This document shows positions 1 to 6,269 of a stretch of DNA of 16,457 nucleotides, in pieces; within the stretch, counting starts at the first letter, position 1; the number at the start of each line of letters is the position of its first letter. Source of the stretch: DASTSN01 sp035760665 (GTDB lineage: Bacteria; Bacteroidota; Bacteroidia; Chitinophagales; Chitinophagaceae); the NCBI GenBank assembly GCA_035760665.1, contig DASTSN010000055.1, positions 1 through 16,457 on the forward strand. Direction: 5' to 3'. The position numbers were made by a program, and so were the translations under genes. The notes below the pieces were generated by a model. That model was not told where the DNA came from. It did no database searches and worked only from the letters and a program-made list of their open reading frames with translations.

Positions 1-269
1 GGTTATTCACTTTTAAGCCTGTTTTACTGCAGGGAAAGAGCTTTATTAGCGGCTGTTACTGCTGTTTTCACCCACAGGCTTACTGCTGCTGCAACGGAGA
101 AAATTTTTACCAAAAAATTTCCGTTGCATAAAACTGTTTTCAGCGCCCAACAGCCACCATAGCGGCTTGCAGCCCCAGAAAATACATGCCCGGGGCAATA
201 ACAGCATTTTTTGCCCGTTATAATTACAACCGGTTCTAAACCACTGCACTACTCGTCACTCCGCTCGCC
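1..269. other. Gene-free left edge with two inverted repeats
   Basis: I see no recognisable gene here; the one open frame of moderate length (46-249, minus) resembles nothing I know. Two inverted repeats stand out. The first spans 91-127: outer arms GCAACGG and CCGTTGC, a 3-nt bulge, an 8-bp inner stem (AAATTTTT with AAAAATTT) and a 4-nt loop. The second spans 193-216 (GGGCAA and TTGCCC). Neither is followed by a T-tract on the strand where it would act as a terminator. The last bases before 270 (CACTCCGCTCGCC) resemble the extra sequence before repeat unit 5 (CACTCCGCTCACC), so the repeat family probably begins a little before position 270. Confidence 0.6.
91..127. repeat. Imperfect 15-bp inverted repeat
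   Basis: Arms of 7 bp (91-97 with 121-127) and 8 bp (101-108 with 113-120) are separated by a 3-nt bulge on the left arm, with loop ACCA. It could form a stable hairpin in RNA from either strand. There is no T-run after either arm, so an intrinsic terminator is not supported. Function unknown. Confidence 0.55.
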
Positions 270-483
270 TTGTTTTGCCACGAAACCTTTTCAAGGCCGT
301 TAGGAAATTCCAAAAAAGAAAATAAAAGATTCCAAAGTTCAGTAGCATTCCCAAATCATTTCACTACAGTAGCACAAAAGCTTCATCAAAGCGTTCCGAA
401 ATCGGCCGTACATCGATTTCGGGCTCCTTTTCTTTGCTCCTTTCTTTTGGAGAAACAAAAGAAAGGAGGGAGAATCGCTCGCC
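270..483. repeat. Repeat unit 1 (214 bp)
   Basis: First full unit. Its 9-bp stem hairpin is at 396-422 (loop GCCGTACAT). Its 13-bp stem hairpin is at 437-468 (loop GAGAAA). It is preceded by CACTCCGCTCGCC, a flank shared in part only with unit 5. Confidence 0.9.
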
Positions 484-698
484 TTGTTTTGCGACGAAAC
501 CTTTTCAAGGCCAATAGGAAATTCCAAAAAAGAAAATAAAAAGATTCCGAAGTTCAGTAGCATTCCCAAAGCATTTCACTACAGTAGCACCAAAGCTACA
601 TCAAGGCGCTCCGAAATCGGCCGTACATCGATTTCGGGCTCCTTTTCTTTGCTCCTTTCTTTTGGAGAAACAAAAGAAAGGAGGGAAAATTGCTTGCC
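484..698. repeat. Repeat unit 2 (215 bp)
   Basis: Full unit with both hairpin stems unchanged. It has GCGACG instead of GCCACG near the start and ends in AAAATTGCTTGCC, the same end as unit 5. Confidence 0.9.
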
Positions 699-911
699 TT
701 GCTTTACCACGAAACCTTTTCAATGCCGTTAGGAAATTCCAAAAAAGAAAATAAAAGATTCCAAAGTTCAGTAGCATTCCTACCGCCATTCACTACAGTA
801 GCGCAAAAGCCACATCAAGGCTTCCGAAATCGGTCGTACATCGATTTCGGGCTCCTTTTCTTTGCTCCTTTCTTTTGGAGATGCAAAAGAAAGGAGGGAA
901 AATTGCTCGCC
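699..911. repeat. Repeat unit 3 (213 bp)
   Basis: Full unit. Both stems are intact although both loops changed: GTCGTACAT in the first hairpin and GAGATG in the second. Its opening TTGCTTTACCAC is shared with unit 6. Confidence 0.9.
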
Positions 912-1138
912 TTGTTTTGCCACGAAACCTTTTCAAGGCCATTAAGAAATTCCACAAAAGAAAATAAAAAGATTCCAAAGTTCAGTAGCATTCCCAAAGC
1001 CTTTCAACACAGTAGTACCCAAGCCACATCAAGGCTTTCCGAAATCGGCCGTACATCGATTTCGGGCTCCTTTTCTTTGCTCCTTTCTTTTGGAGAAACA
1101 AAAGAAAGGAGGGGGAATCACTGACCACTCCGCTCACC
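912..1138. repeat. Repeat unit 4 (227 bp, longest)
   Basis: Full unit with a 3' extension of about 12 bp (ACTGACCACTCCGCTCACC before unit 5) that resembles the flank in front of unit 1. This suggests an old array end inside the present array. Confidence 0.9.
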
Positions 1139-1353
1139 TTGTTTTGCCACGAAACCTTTTCAATGCCATTACAAAATTCCACAAAAGAAAATAAAAAGAT
1201 TCCAAAGTTCAGTAGCATTCCCAAAGCATTTCACTACAGTAGCACAACAGCTTCATCAAAGCGTTCCGAAATCGGGCGTACATCGATTTCGGGCTCTTTT
1301 TCTTTGCTCCTTTCTTTTGGAGAAACAAAAGAAAGGAGGGAAAATTGCTTGCC
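1139..1353. repeat. Repeat unit 5 (215 bp)
   Basis: Full unit. The first hairpin loop is GGCGTACAT with an unchanged stem. The segment before that hairpin (CAGCTTCATCAAAGCGTT) is closest to unit 1, while the 3' end matches unit 2, so the unit looks mosaic. Confidence 0.9.
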
Positions 1354-1567
1354 TTGCTTTACCACGAAACCTTTTCAAGGCCATTAGAAATATATCAATA
1401 AGAAGATAAAAACGATTCTGCCGATCAGTAGCATTAAAACAGTCATTCACTACAGTAGTACAACAGCTTCATCAAGGCCTTCCGAAATCGGCCGTACATC
1501 GATTTCGGGCTCCTTTTCTTTGCTTCTTTCTTTTGGAGAAACAAAAGAAAGGAGGGAGAAGCTTTCC
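1354..1567. repeat. Repeat unit 6 (214 bp, most diverged)
   Basis: The A-rich middle (about 1385-1440) is heavily diverged, yet the 9-bp stem is perfect. The 13-bp stem has one C-to-T change that still allows a G-U pair in RNA. It behaves as a decayed terminal unit. Confidence 0.85.
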
Positions 1568-1640
1568 TGTACAATCAATGTTTTCTTTTTTCTTGAATAA
1601 AGAAAAGGAACAAAAGAAAGGAGGGGAGAAAGACAGCAAG
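1568..1640. repeat. Degenerate seventh repeat fragment
   Basis: After unit 6 only the purine arm recurs (GGAACAAAAGAAAGGAGG, 1608-1625). It is preceded by another imperfect hairpin of the same base type (about 1581-1606, T/C-rich arm then A/G-rich arm). It reads as a decayed or truncated copy of the hairpin end of the unit. Confidence 0.5.
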
Positions 1641-1727
1641 TAAGCAGACATCTATCCAAAAAAGCTATACCTGCAAAGCTTATTATTTCACTCACCTAAC
1701 TTGTTGCCGATGCAGGCAGGCGGGAGA

Positions 1728-1754
1728 CGGCCTATGGCGCCCATCAGCCGTTTT
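1728..1754 (+). terminator. Possible rightward terminator facing the recF 3' end
   Basis: CGGC (1728-1731) pairs with GCCG (1747-1750) and ATGG (1734-1737) with CCAT (1741-1744), around a symmetric 2-by-2 internal loop and a CGC loop. TTTT follows at 1751-1754 on the plus strand. It could stop transcription leaving the repeat array. The T-tract is short and overlaps the recF stop, so this is only a candidate. Confidence 0.3.
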
Positions 1755-2835
1755 ATAAACCAATCAGCTGGAAGGGTAACTGTAGGGCTTCCAGGTGATG
1801 GCGCAGCCGGTCGCCATGGGTATCGGTAATAAATACCTGCCCTTCGTTTTCCACGCATACTTTTGCCAGCAGGCTGGTAATGCGGTCTTCGTCCAGTTTT
1901 TCAAAAACATCATCCAGTAACAGCAACGGTGGGAAGCCTTTTTCTTTTTTCAGGGTGTCCAGTTCCGCCAGCTTCAGGGCAAAGAGCAGGCTTTTGCGCT
2001 GGCCCTGCGAGGCAATATTTTTAAAAGCATCTGCGCCCAGCATAAATTCAAGATCATCCCGGTGAATGCCGGATGTCGTCCGCTGCACGGCACAGTCTTT
2101 TTGCCGGTTATACGCCAGCAGTTCTGCCAGGGATGTATGCAGCAATTCGCTGTCGTAGTACAGGGTGATGGGTTCCTCCTGGCGGGCAATGGCCAGGTAG
2201 AGTTGCTTTACCTGCGGCAGGAAGGCCACCAGGAATTCTTTTCGTTTAGTAAAAATGTAGTCGCCCGGTTTTACTAATTGTTCATCCAGCACGGTCAGCA
2301 GGGAAAAATCGCGCCGGCCCGTTTCGGCAAATGATTTCAGCAGGGAATTGCGTTGCTGCAGTATTTTGTTATAGGTAATCAGTTGCTGCAGGTATTCACT
2401 GTCTACCTGCGACAGCAGCGTATCCAGCCATTTTCTTCGTTCCTCGCTGCCATCGGTAATCACCTGTATATCGTCCGGGGCAATCACCACGCAGGGATAG
2501 CGGCCGATATGCCGGGAAAATTTATCGTAGGGTTCATCGTTGATCGAAAACTCTTTTTTACCCGTTTCGCGGAGGATGCAGACCACTTTTTCGTGCTGGT
2601 TGGCAAGGTGCACGGCGGCCTCCAGCCGAAACCCTTTTTTCCCGTGCTGCACATTCATACTGTCGGAGCGGGTGAAATAGCTTTTGGTAAAACAGAGGTA
2701 GTACACAGCATCCAGCAAATTGGTTTTCCCTACGCCATTGTTGCCAAAAATGCCGGTAATGCGACTGGGAAAGGCAAAGGACTGATTGCTGTAATTCTTG
2801 AACTGGAACAATGATATGTTATCAACTTTCAGCAT
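1753..2835 (-). CDS. recF: DNA replication and repair protein RecF
   Basis: RecF is the SMC-like ATPase that, with RecO and RecR, loads RecA at gapped or stalled-fork DNA. The 360-residue product begins MLKVDNISLFQFKNY, a typical RecF start. Walker A is GNNGVGKT at 31-38, the ABC signature SQGQRK at 276-281 and Walker B PLLLLDDVFEKLD at 303-315. The frame extends upstream to a TTG at 2913, but family length and sequence favour the ATG at 2835. It lies 107 bp downstream of moaA on the same strand and may be read through from it, although a weak promoter-like sequence sits just before its start. There is no functional link to molybdenum. The gene looks intact and identity is certain by motif. 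Confidence 0.96.
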   Translation of the reverse strand: MLKVDNISLFQFKNYSNQSFAFPSRITGIFGNNGVGKTNLLDAVYYLCFTKSYFTRSDSMNVQHGKKGFRLEAAVHLANQHEKVVCILRETGKKEFSINDEPYDKFSRHIGRYPCVVIAPDDIQVITDGSEERRKWLDTLLSQVDSEYLQQLITYNKILQQRNSLLKSFAETGRRDFSLLTVLDEQLVKPGDYIFTKRKEFLVAFLPQVKQLYLAIARQEEPITLYYDSELLHTSLAELLAYNRQKDCAVQRTTSGIHRDDLEFMLGADAFKNIASQGQRKSLLFALKLAELDTLKKEKGFPPLLLLDDVFEKLDEDRITSLLAKVCVENEGQVFITDTHGDRLRHHLEALQLPFQLIGL

Positions 2836-2843
2836 CCGGGACT

Positions 2844-2874
2844 GCAAGATAAATTTCAGCGGGGAGGTTTTCAA
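2844..2874 (-). promoter_or_regulatory. Weak Bacteroidetes-type promoter candidate for recF
   Basis: Read on the minus strand, TTG (2874-2872) is followed after 20 nt by TATCTTGC (2851-2844), one T short of the TAnnTTTG -7 consensus. The -7 box ends 8 nt before the recF ATG, so the transcript would have almost no leader. This match could be chance. Confidence 0.22.
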
Positions 2875-2942
2875 TTTTATATGCGAAAGAGGCCGGCCGG
2901 CAAAGTTGTGCAACCGGCATCTGGTTTCGCAGCGGTGTGAAG

Positions 2943-3932
2943 TCAGCCGCCGATGGAAGCCATGGATTCGTGGGGAATGCCTTTGTCTTTGCGGCCCAGC
3001 TGTGCCTCCCAGCCGTCTTTGGCACGGTGCTGCACTGCCCGGGTGATTTGTTCGCCAATGGCCTCATCGGGCAGGCCTTTACGCAACTCGTCTCGCAGGT
3101 TCAGCACCCCATCGTCGTAAAGGCAGGTTTTCAGCATACCTGCCGGCGTGATGCGGAGGCGGTTGCAGCTGCCGCAAAAGGTGCGGGTATAGGCTGCTAT
3201 AACACCAATGCTGCCCCGGTGGCCCGGCACCTGGTAATTGTAGGCGGTGGCAGCGGGTGCATCGGGCAGTTTTTGCAGGCCAGGGTAGGCATTGCGGATG
3301 GTTTCCAGTATGCGCAGGTAATTCCAGGGCAGGCTGTCGTAGTGGCTGCCCTTCCCGTTAAACGGCATTTCTTCAATAAAGCGCATATTCACGGGGAGGT
3401 CTTTGGTCAGTTCCACCAGTGGCAGGATGTCCTGGGTGTTTTTGCCTTCCATCACCACAGCATTAATTTTAACCTCCATATCATGCAGCAGCAACTGGTC
3501 AAGCGTTTTCATTACATTGTCAAATTCGTCGCGGTGGGTGATGGCAAAAAATCGGTTACGGTCAAGTGTGTCAAGGCTCAGGTTTACCTGCCGTATGCCG
3601 ATAGCTTTGAGCTGCGGCACCAGCGGCGCCGTAAGCACTCCATTGGTGGTAATGGAGAGCTGCTGCAAGCCCGGCAGGTTTGCCAGGTTGGTTAGGAACC
3701 GGAGCATATCTTTCCGCACAAAGGGTTCGCCGCCTGTGATGCGGATTTTGGTGATGCCCATCTGCACCAGCAGCCGGCAGATGCGCAGCATTTCTTCATC
3801 ACTCATCAGTTCTTGCCGGCTCAGCCAGTCGAGCCCCTGCTCGGGCATGCAGTAAAAACAGCGCAGGTTGCAGCGGTCGGTGACCGAGAGCCGGAGGTAA
3901 TGAATGGTTCTGCCGTGGTTATCTGTAAGCAA
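2943..3932 (-). CDS. moaA: GTP 3',8-cyclase MoaA (radical SAM)
   Basis: MoaA catalyses the first step of molybdenum cofactor synthesis, S-adenosylmethionine-dependent rearrangement of GTP to 3',8-cyclo-GTP, which MoaC converts to cPMP. The 329-residue product has the radical SAM cluster motif CNLRCFYC (C21, C25, C28), a GGEP motif at 67-70, and the second [4Fe-4S] motif near the C-terminus (CX2CX13C within CGSCNRLRITPAGMLKTC). It ends in the double glycine that MoaA needs for activity. The start is unusual: the codon at 3932-3930 is TTG, and no ATG lies between it and the in-frame stop upstream. The N-terminus (MLTDNHGRTIHYLRLSVTDRC) agrees with MoaA relatives. It begins 14 bp after xdhC ends, so the two are probably cotranscribed. 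Confidence 0.97.
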   Translation of the reverse strand: MLTDNHGRTIHYLRLSVTDRCNLRCFYCMPEQGLDWLSRQELMSDEEMLRICRLLVQMGITKIRITGGEPFVRKDMLRFLTNLANLPGLQQLSITTNGVLTAPLVPQLKAIGIRQVNLSLDTLDRNRFFAITHRDEFDNVMKTLDQLLLHDMEVKINAVVMEGKNTQDILPLVELTKDLPVNMRFIEEMPFNGKGSHYDSLPWNYLRILETIRNAYPGLQKLPDAPAATAYNYQVPGHRGSIGVIAAYTRTFCGSCNRLRITPAGMLKTCLYDDGVLNLRDELRKGLPDEAIGEQITRAVQHRAKDGWEAQLGRKDKGIPHESMASIGG

Positions 3933-3946
3933 TGGATGACTGTGTT

Positions 3947-5059
3947 TTAATTGGTTTCATGAATAGGTACTGCTCGTTGCCGTAACGGTCCGCCCTGCCT
4001 GCCGGCAAAGACGGCTACAATTTCCGCCAGTATGGACAGGGCGATCTCTTCCGGTGAGGATGCGCCAATATCGTGGCCGGTGGGTGCAAAGAGCGAAGGC
4101 CATTTGTCTGCCGGGATGGGCTGCCCCTGTTCGGCCAGTGCATCGGCAATCTTTTGCATGCGTTTGCGCGGCCCCAGGAGTCCTATATAACGGGCAGGCG
4201 ACTGCAAGAGCAGCGGCAGCTGCTGGCAATCTGTTTTAAAATCATGGGTCATTAACACAACGGCGGTGCAGGCATCAATCACCGGCGTTGCCGCGCCTTT
4301 GTGATGTAAAACAGTGGTGGCTGTATTGTACAGCGATTGACGGGCTTTGCTGGTATCGGTGACCACCGTCAGGTCCCATCCCAGCTCGCGGGCAATTGCG
4401 AGCACCGGGTAAATATCGTAATTGCTGCCATACAGCACCAGGTGCACAGCGGGTAAAATCACCTCAATAAATACCGTGATGCTGCCATCCGGCAGCGCCA
4501 GGCTCATCGTTTGGGAGTGCTGCTGTTGCAGGCAATCCTGTATGGCCGGGAGCAGCGGACCGGATAGTTCGTCTGCAGCAATGGCTGCCCGTAGCTGGTC
4601 GTCGTTTTGGTACAGCCATGCTTTACCCAGCAAGCCGGGCCTGGCCGGGCTGCCGGTAACGGTAACCAGTACCTGCGGAGTGCGGGTATGTGTAATACCG
4701 GTAAGGACAGCTGCACTGTTGGCCGGGTCGTTGGGATCCAGCGGCGTGAACAGCACATCGATGATGCCATTGCAACCCAGGCCTACACCAATTTGCCGGG
4801 CATCATCTTCCGTGGTATCGTAGGTAACAACAGAGGGCTTGTTCAGGCTGATGGCTTTCTGTGCCCGCCGCAGGGCATCACCCTCCAGGCAGCCGCCGCT
4901 GATACCACCCAGGCAAGTGCCATTGTCCAGCACCAGCATGCGGGCGCCGGTACGCCGGTACGAAGAACCTTCGGTACGGACAACAATCGCCAGGGCCGCT
5001 TTGGTGGCGGAAAAATCAATGGCGCTGTAGGCCGCTGCAATGGCCCGGATTTCTTTCAT
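3947..5059 (-). CDS. xdhC: XdhC/CoxI-family molybdoenzyme maturation factor
   Basis: XdhC-family proteins bind molybdenum cofactor, help sulfurate it, and deliver it to xanthine-dehydrogenase-family enzymes. The 370-residue product has the N-terminal XdhC_CoxI domain with EGSSYRRTGARM at 30-41 and GGISGGCLEGD at 51-61, plus LGCNG at 94-98. A C-terminal Rossmann-like domain starts near LVLYGSNYD, and the family ending GRQGGPLRQRAVPIHE is present. The glycine-rich loop is weaker than usual (GSNYD where GAGND-like is common). I chose the ATG at 5059; ten more residues reach a TTG at 5089 but align poorly with relatives. The client is probably the IorAB-type enzyme at 6597-9290. It is divergent from moaE. 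Confidence 0.92.
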   Translation of the reverse strand: MKEIRAIAAAYSAIDFSATKAALAIVVRTEGSSYRRTGARMLVLDNGTCLGGISGGCLEGDALRRAQKAISLNKPSVVTYDTTEDDARQIGVGLGCNGIIDVLFTPLDPNDPANSAAVLTGITHTRTPQVLVTVTGSPARPGLLGKAWLYQNDDQLRAAIAADELSGPLLPAIQDCLQQQHSQTMSLALPDGSITVFIEVILPAVHLVLYGSNYDIYPVLAIARELGWDLTVVTDTSKARQSLYNTATTVLHHKGAATPVIDACTAVVLMTHDFKTDCQQLPLLLQSPARYIGLLGPRKRMQKIADALAEQGQPIPADKWPSLFAPTGHDIGASSPEEIALSILAEIVAVFAGRQGGPLRQRAVPIHETN

Positions 5060-5166
5060 GACTGTGTAAACTGCGTTTGCTTGAATCAATAACGGACAGT
5101 AGTCAAGTTACTGCTTTTCACGGCAAGTTACGGATGCTTGTGCTAACGTGCTGAAACCTGCCTTCT

Positions 5167-5178
5167 TTGTATATACAA
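5167..5178. promoter_or_regulatory. Perfect 12-bp palindrome, candidate operator
   Basis: TTGTATATACAA is a perfect palindrome in the xdhC/moaE divergent spacer, 1 nt from a second palindrome. Its position between two divergent molybdenum genes suggests a regulator site. No regulator gene is in the window and the binding protein is unknown. Confidence 0.35.
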
Positions 5179-5179
5179 T

Positions 5180-5192
5180 TTTACCGGGTAAA
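5180..5192. promoter_or_regulatory. 13-bp palindrome TTTACC-G-GGTAAA, candidate operator
   Basis: Six-base arms around a single central G. It lies roughly where the -33 element of the moaE promoter would be, and no TTG is found there. A factor bound here could activate or block moaE. This is inference from symmetry and position only. Confidence 0.35.
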
Positions 5193-5209
5193 GGATCGCT
5201 GCATTGTAG

Positions 5210-5217
5210 TAAATTTG
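5210..5217 (+). promoter_or_regulatory. moaE promoter -7 element
   Basis: TAAATTTG matches the Bacteroidetes sigma-A -7 consensus TAnnTTTG exactly, 34 nt before the moaE ATG, giving a leader of about 25-30 nt. A -33 TTG at the usual spacing is missing, so the promoter may depend on an activator. Confidence 0.4.
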
Positions 5218-5251
5218 AACTTCTGCACAGTGCATGTTTCAAAATTGATCT

Positions 5252-5695
5252 ATGGCAGAAAAAAAGATGGCAGCCATTTTTATTGACGGTCCGGTACCGC
5301 CTGCTTTGATAGCGGAAAGCATCGGGCAGCACAGCCGTAAAACCGGCATTGGTGGTCACAGCATTTTCCTGGGGCAGGTGCGGGCCGATGTGATTGACGG
5401 GAAAACGGTTGCGGCCATTGAATACAGCGCTTACGAACAAATGGCGATGCAAAAAATGCAGCAAATCCGCGAAGCCATCTTTGAAAAATTTCCTTTGCAC
5501 TGCCTGCATGTGTACCACAGCCGTGGCCTGGTAAAGGCGGGGGATATCTGCCTCTTTGTATTTGCCTCAGCTGCACACCGCAAGGCCGCCATCGATGGCT
5601 GCGAGGAAACCGTGGAGCGCATTAAGGCCGAATTGCCTGTCTGGGGTAAGGAGTTGTTTGCAGACAGCGGTTACCAGTGGAAAGAGAACAGGTAA
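5252..5695 (+). CDS. moaE: Molybdopterin synthase catalytic subunit MoaE
   Basis: MoaE forms the heterotetrameric molybdopterin synthase with MoaD and transfers two sulfurs from MoaD thiocarboxylate to cPMP. The 147-residue product shows GQVR around R44, the HSRG motif at 89-92 with following VKAGD, and the lysine-bearing segment RIKAELPVWGKE. There K125 and K133 match the conserved active-site lysines of the family. The length is usual. The ATG at 5252 follows a well-placed -7 box; an internal ATG at 5267 is a less likely start. Its partner moaD is about 7 kb away on the other strand, whereas these genes are often adjacent. Confidence 0.96.
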   Translation: MAEKKMAAIFIDGPVPPALIAESIGQHSRKTGIGGHSIFLGQVRADVIDGKTVAAIEYSAYEQMAMQKMQQIREAIFEKFPLHCLHVYHSRGLVKAGDICLFVFASAAHRKAAIDGCEETVERIKAELPVWGKELFADSGYQWKENR

Positions 5696-5770
5696 ACGGC
5701 GGGTTGACAGGAACCAGGTTTTTAAAATCAATGGCAGCTCTTCCAGGATTGTTTTCATTGAATTCACACA

Positions 5771-5863
5771 ATGGATACATTGCAACAACATCGGAAATTA
5801 GGACATGCAGGACTCGAAGTATCTGCCATCGGCCTGGACTGTAAGGGCACTTCATTTTTATAA
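5771..5863 (+). pseudogene. N-terminal stump of an aldo/keto reductase
   Basis: An ATG at 5771 opens 30 codons ending in TAA at 5861-5863. The peptide contains RKLGHAGLEVSAIGLDCKG, which matches the N-terminal strand of aldo/keto reductases (consensus near RKLGNSGLEVSALGLGCMG). The rest of the barrel, including the catalytic Asp, Tyr, Lys and His, is gone; the next frame is the cupin. This is best read as a deletion remnant. A real short peptide cannot be excluded but has no support. Deletion between an aldo/keto reductase gene and the cupin promoter region would explain the arrangement. Confidence 0.72.
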
Positions 5864-5873
5864 ATTATTGCAC

Positions 5874-6269
5874 ATGGACATTACAAGAATTGGTACACAA
5901 CCCTCCGCCAAAGGACCGGAGGAATGGTTCACCGGTACGGTACGAATTGACCCCTTATTCCAGCCTAATGCAGCACGGCGAGCCGCAGCTGCCACTGTTA
6001 CCTTTGAGCCGGGTGCCAGGACTGCCTGGCATACCCACCCGCTGGGCCAAACACTCCTGATAACGGCCGGCTGCGGCTGGGTACAAAAGGAGGGAGGCCC
6101 GGTTGAAGAAGTGCATTCCGGCGATATCGTTTGGTTTGCTCCCAATGAAAAACACTGGCATGGCGCCACAGCCACTACCGCCATGACACATATTGCCATA
6201 CAGGAAAACCTGGATGGTAAGGTGGTTGACTGGATGGAGAAAGTGACCGACACGCAATATCAAAAGTGA
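5874..6269 (+). CDS. Small cupin, (R)-hydroxynitrile-lyase-like family
   Basis: This 131-residue single-domain cupin has GPEEWFTGTVRIDPLF near the start, HTHPLGQ at 53-59, and NEKHWHGA around 91-98. The likely metal ligands are H53, H55, Q59 and H94, the same set and, as I recall, the same numbering as the manganese cupin hydroxynitrile lyase of Granulicella. A40, V42, H106 and Q110 also match that active site. The natural role of most members is not known, so hydroxynitrile lyase activity should not be assumed. The ATG at 5874 is chosen because family sequences begin here; an ATG at 5805 would add 23 residues overlapping the reductase stump. It has no obvious link to molybdenum. Confidence 0.85.
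   Translation: MDITRIGTQPSAKGPEEWFTGTVRIDPLFQPNAARRAAAATVTFEPGARTAWHTHPLGQTLLITAGCGWVQKEGGPVEEVHSGDIVWFAPNEKHWHGATATTAMTHIAIQENLDGKVVDWMEKVTDTQYQK

Larger units (their letters stand above)
270..1567. repeat. Array of six direct ~215-bp repeats with conserved hairpins
   Basis: Six head-to-tail copies start at 270, 484, 699, 912, 1139 and 1354. Each opens with TTG(T/C)TTT(G/A)C(C/G)ACGAAACC and ends in a GGAGGG-containing purine tract. Landmarks come in the same order in every copy: the ACGAAACCTTTTCAA block, an A-rich stretch, CAGTAGCATT, CAGTAG, an inverted repeat CCGAAATCG-N9-CGATTTCGG, and a 13-bp inverted repeat CTCCTTTCTTTTG-N6-CAAAAGAAAGGAG. The copies have diverged, mostly outside the stems. 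The array lies beyond the 3' end of recF. Open frames through it are mirror-image products of the repeat on both strands and are not credible genes. It has no short direct repeats alternating with unique spacers, so it is not CRISPR. A dispersed intergenic repeat family is the best description; function is unknown. Confidence 0.93.

Noticed and set aside
46..249. Minus-strand frame of 67 codons
   Set aside because: No recognisable motif, odd composition, and it spans the inverted repeats at 91-127 and 193-216.
270..1567. CRISPR array
   Set aside because: Repeats of over 200 bp adjoin one another without unique spacers, and no cas gene is present.
270..1700. Many open frames of 60-144 codons on both strands with recurring peptides such as SFSLLLSFGETKERR
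   Set aside because: They are translations of the DNA repeat in several frames and both orientations, with no conserved start, no consistent frame and no known domain.
2836..2913. Longer recF with a TTG start at 2913
   Set aside because: The added 26 residues lie before the conserved RecF N-terminus, and an ATG is available at 2835.
2937..3695. Plus-strand frame of 252 codons opposite moaA
   Set aside because: It is the antisense shadow of a clearly conserved radical SAM gene and matches no family.
5060..5089. Longer xdhC with a TTG start
   Set aside because: Family proteins begin near MKEI, matching the ATG at 5059.
5805..5873. 23-residue N-terminal extension of the cupin
   Set aside because: The extension is the reductase remnant read out of frame; the family start is the ATG at 5874.
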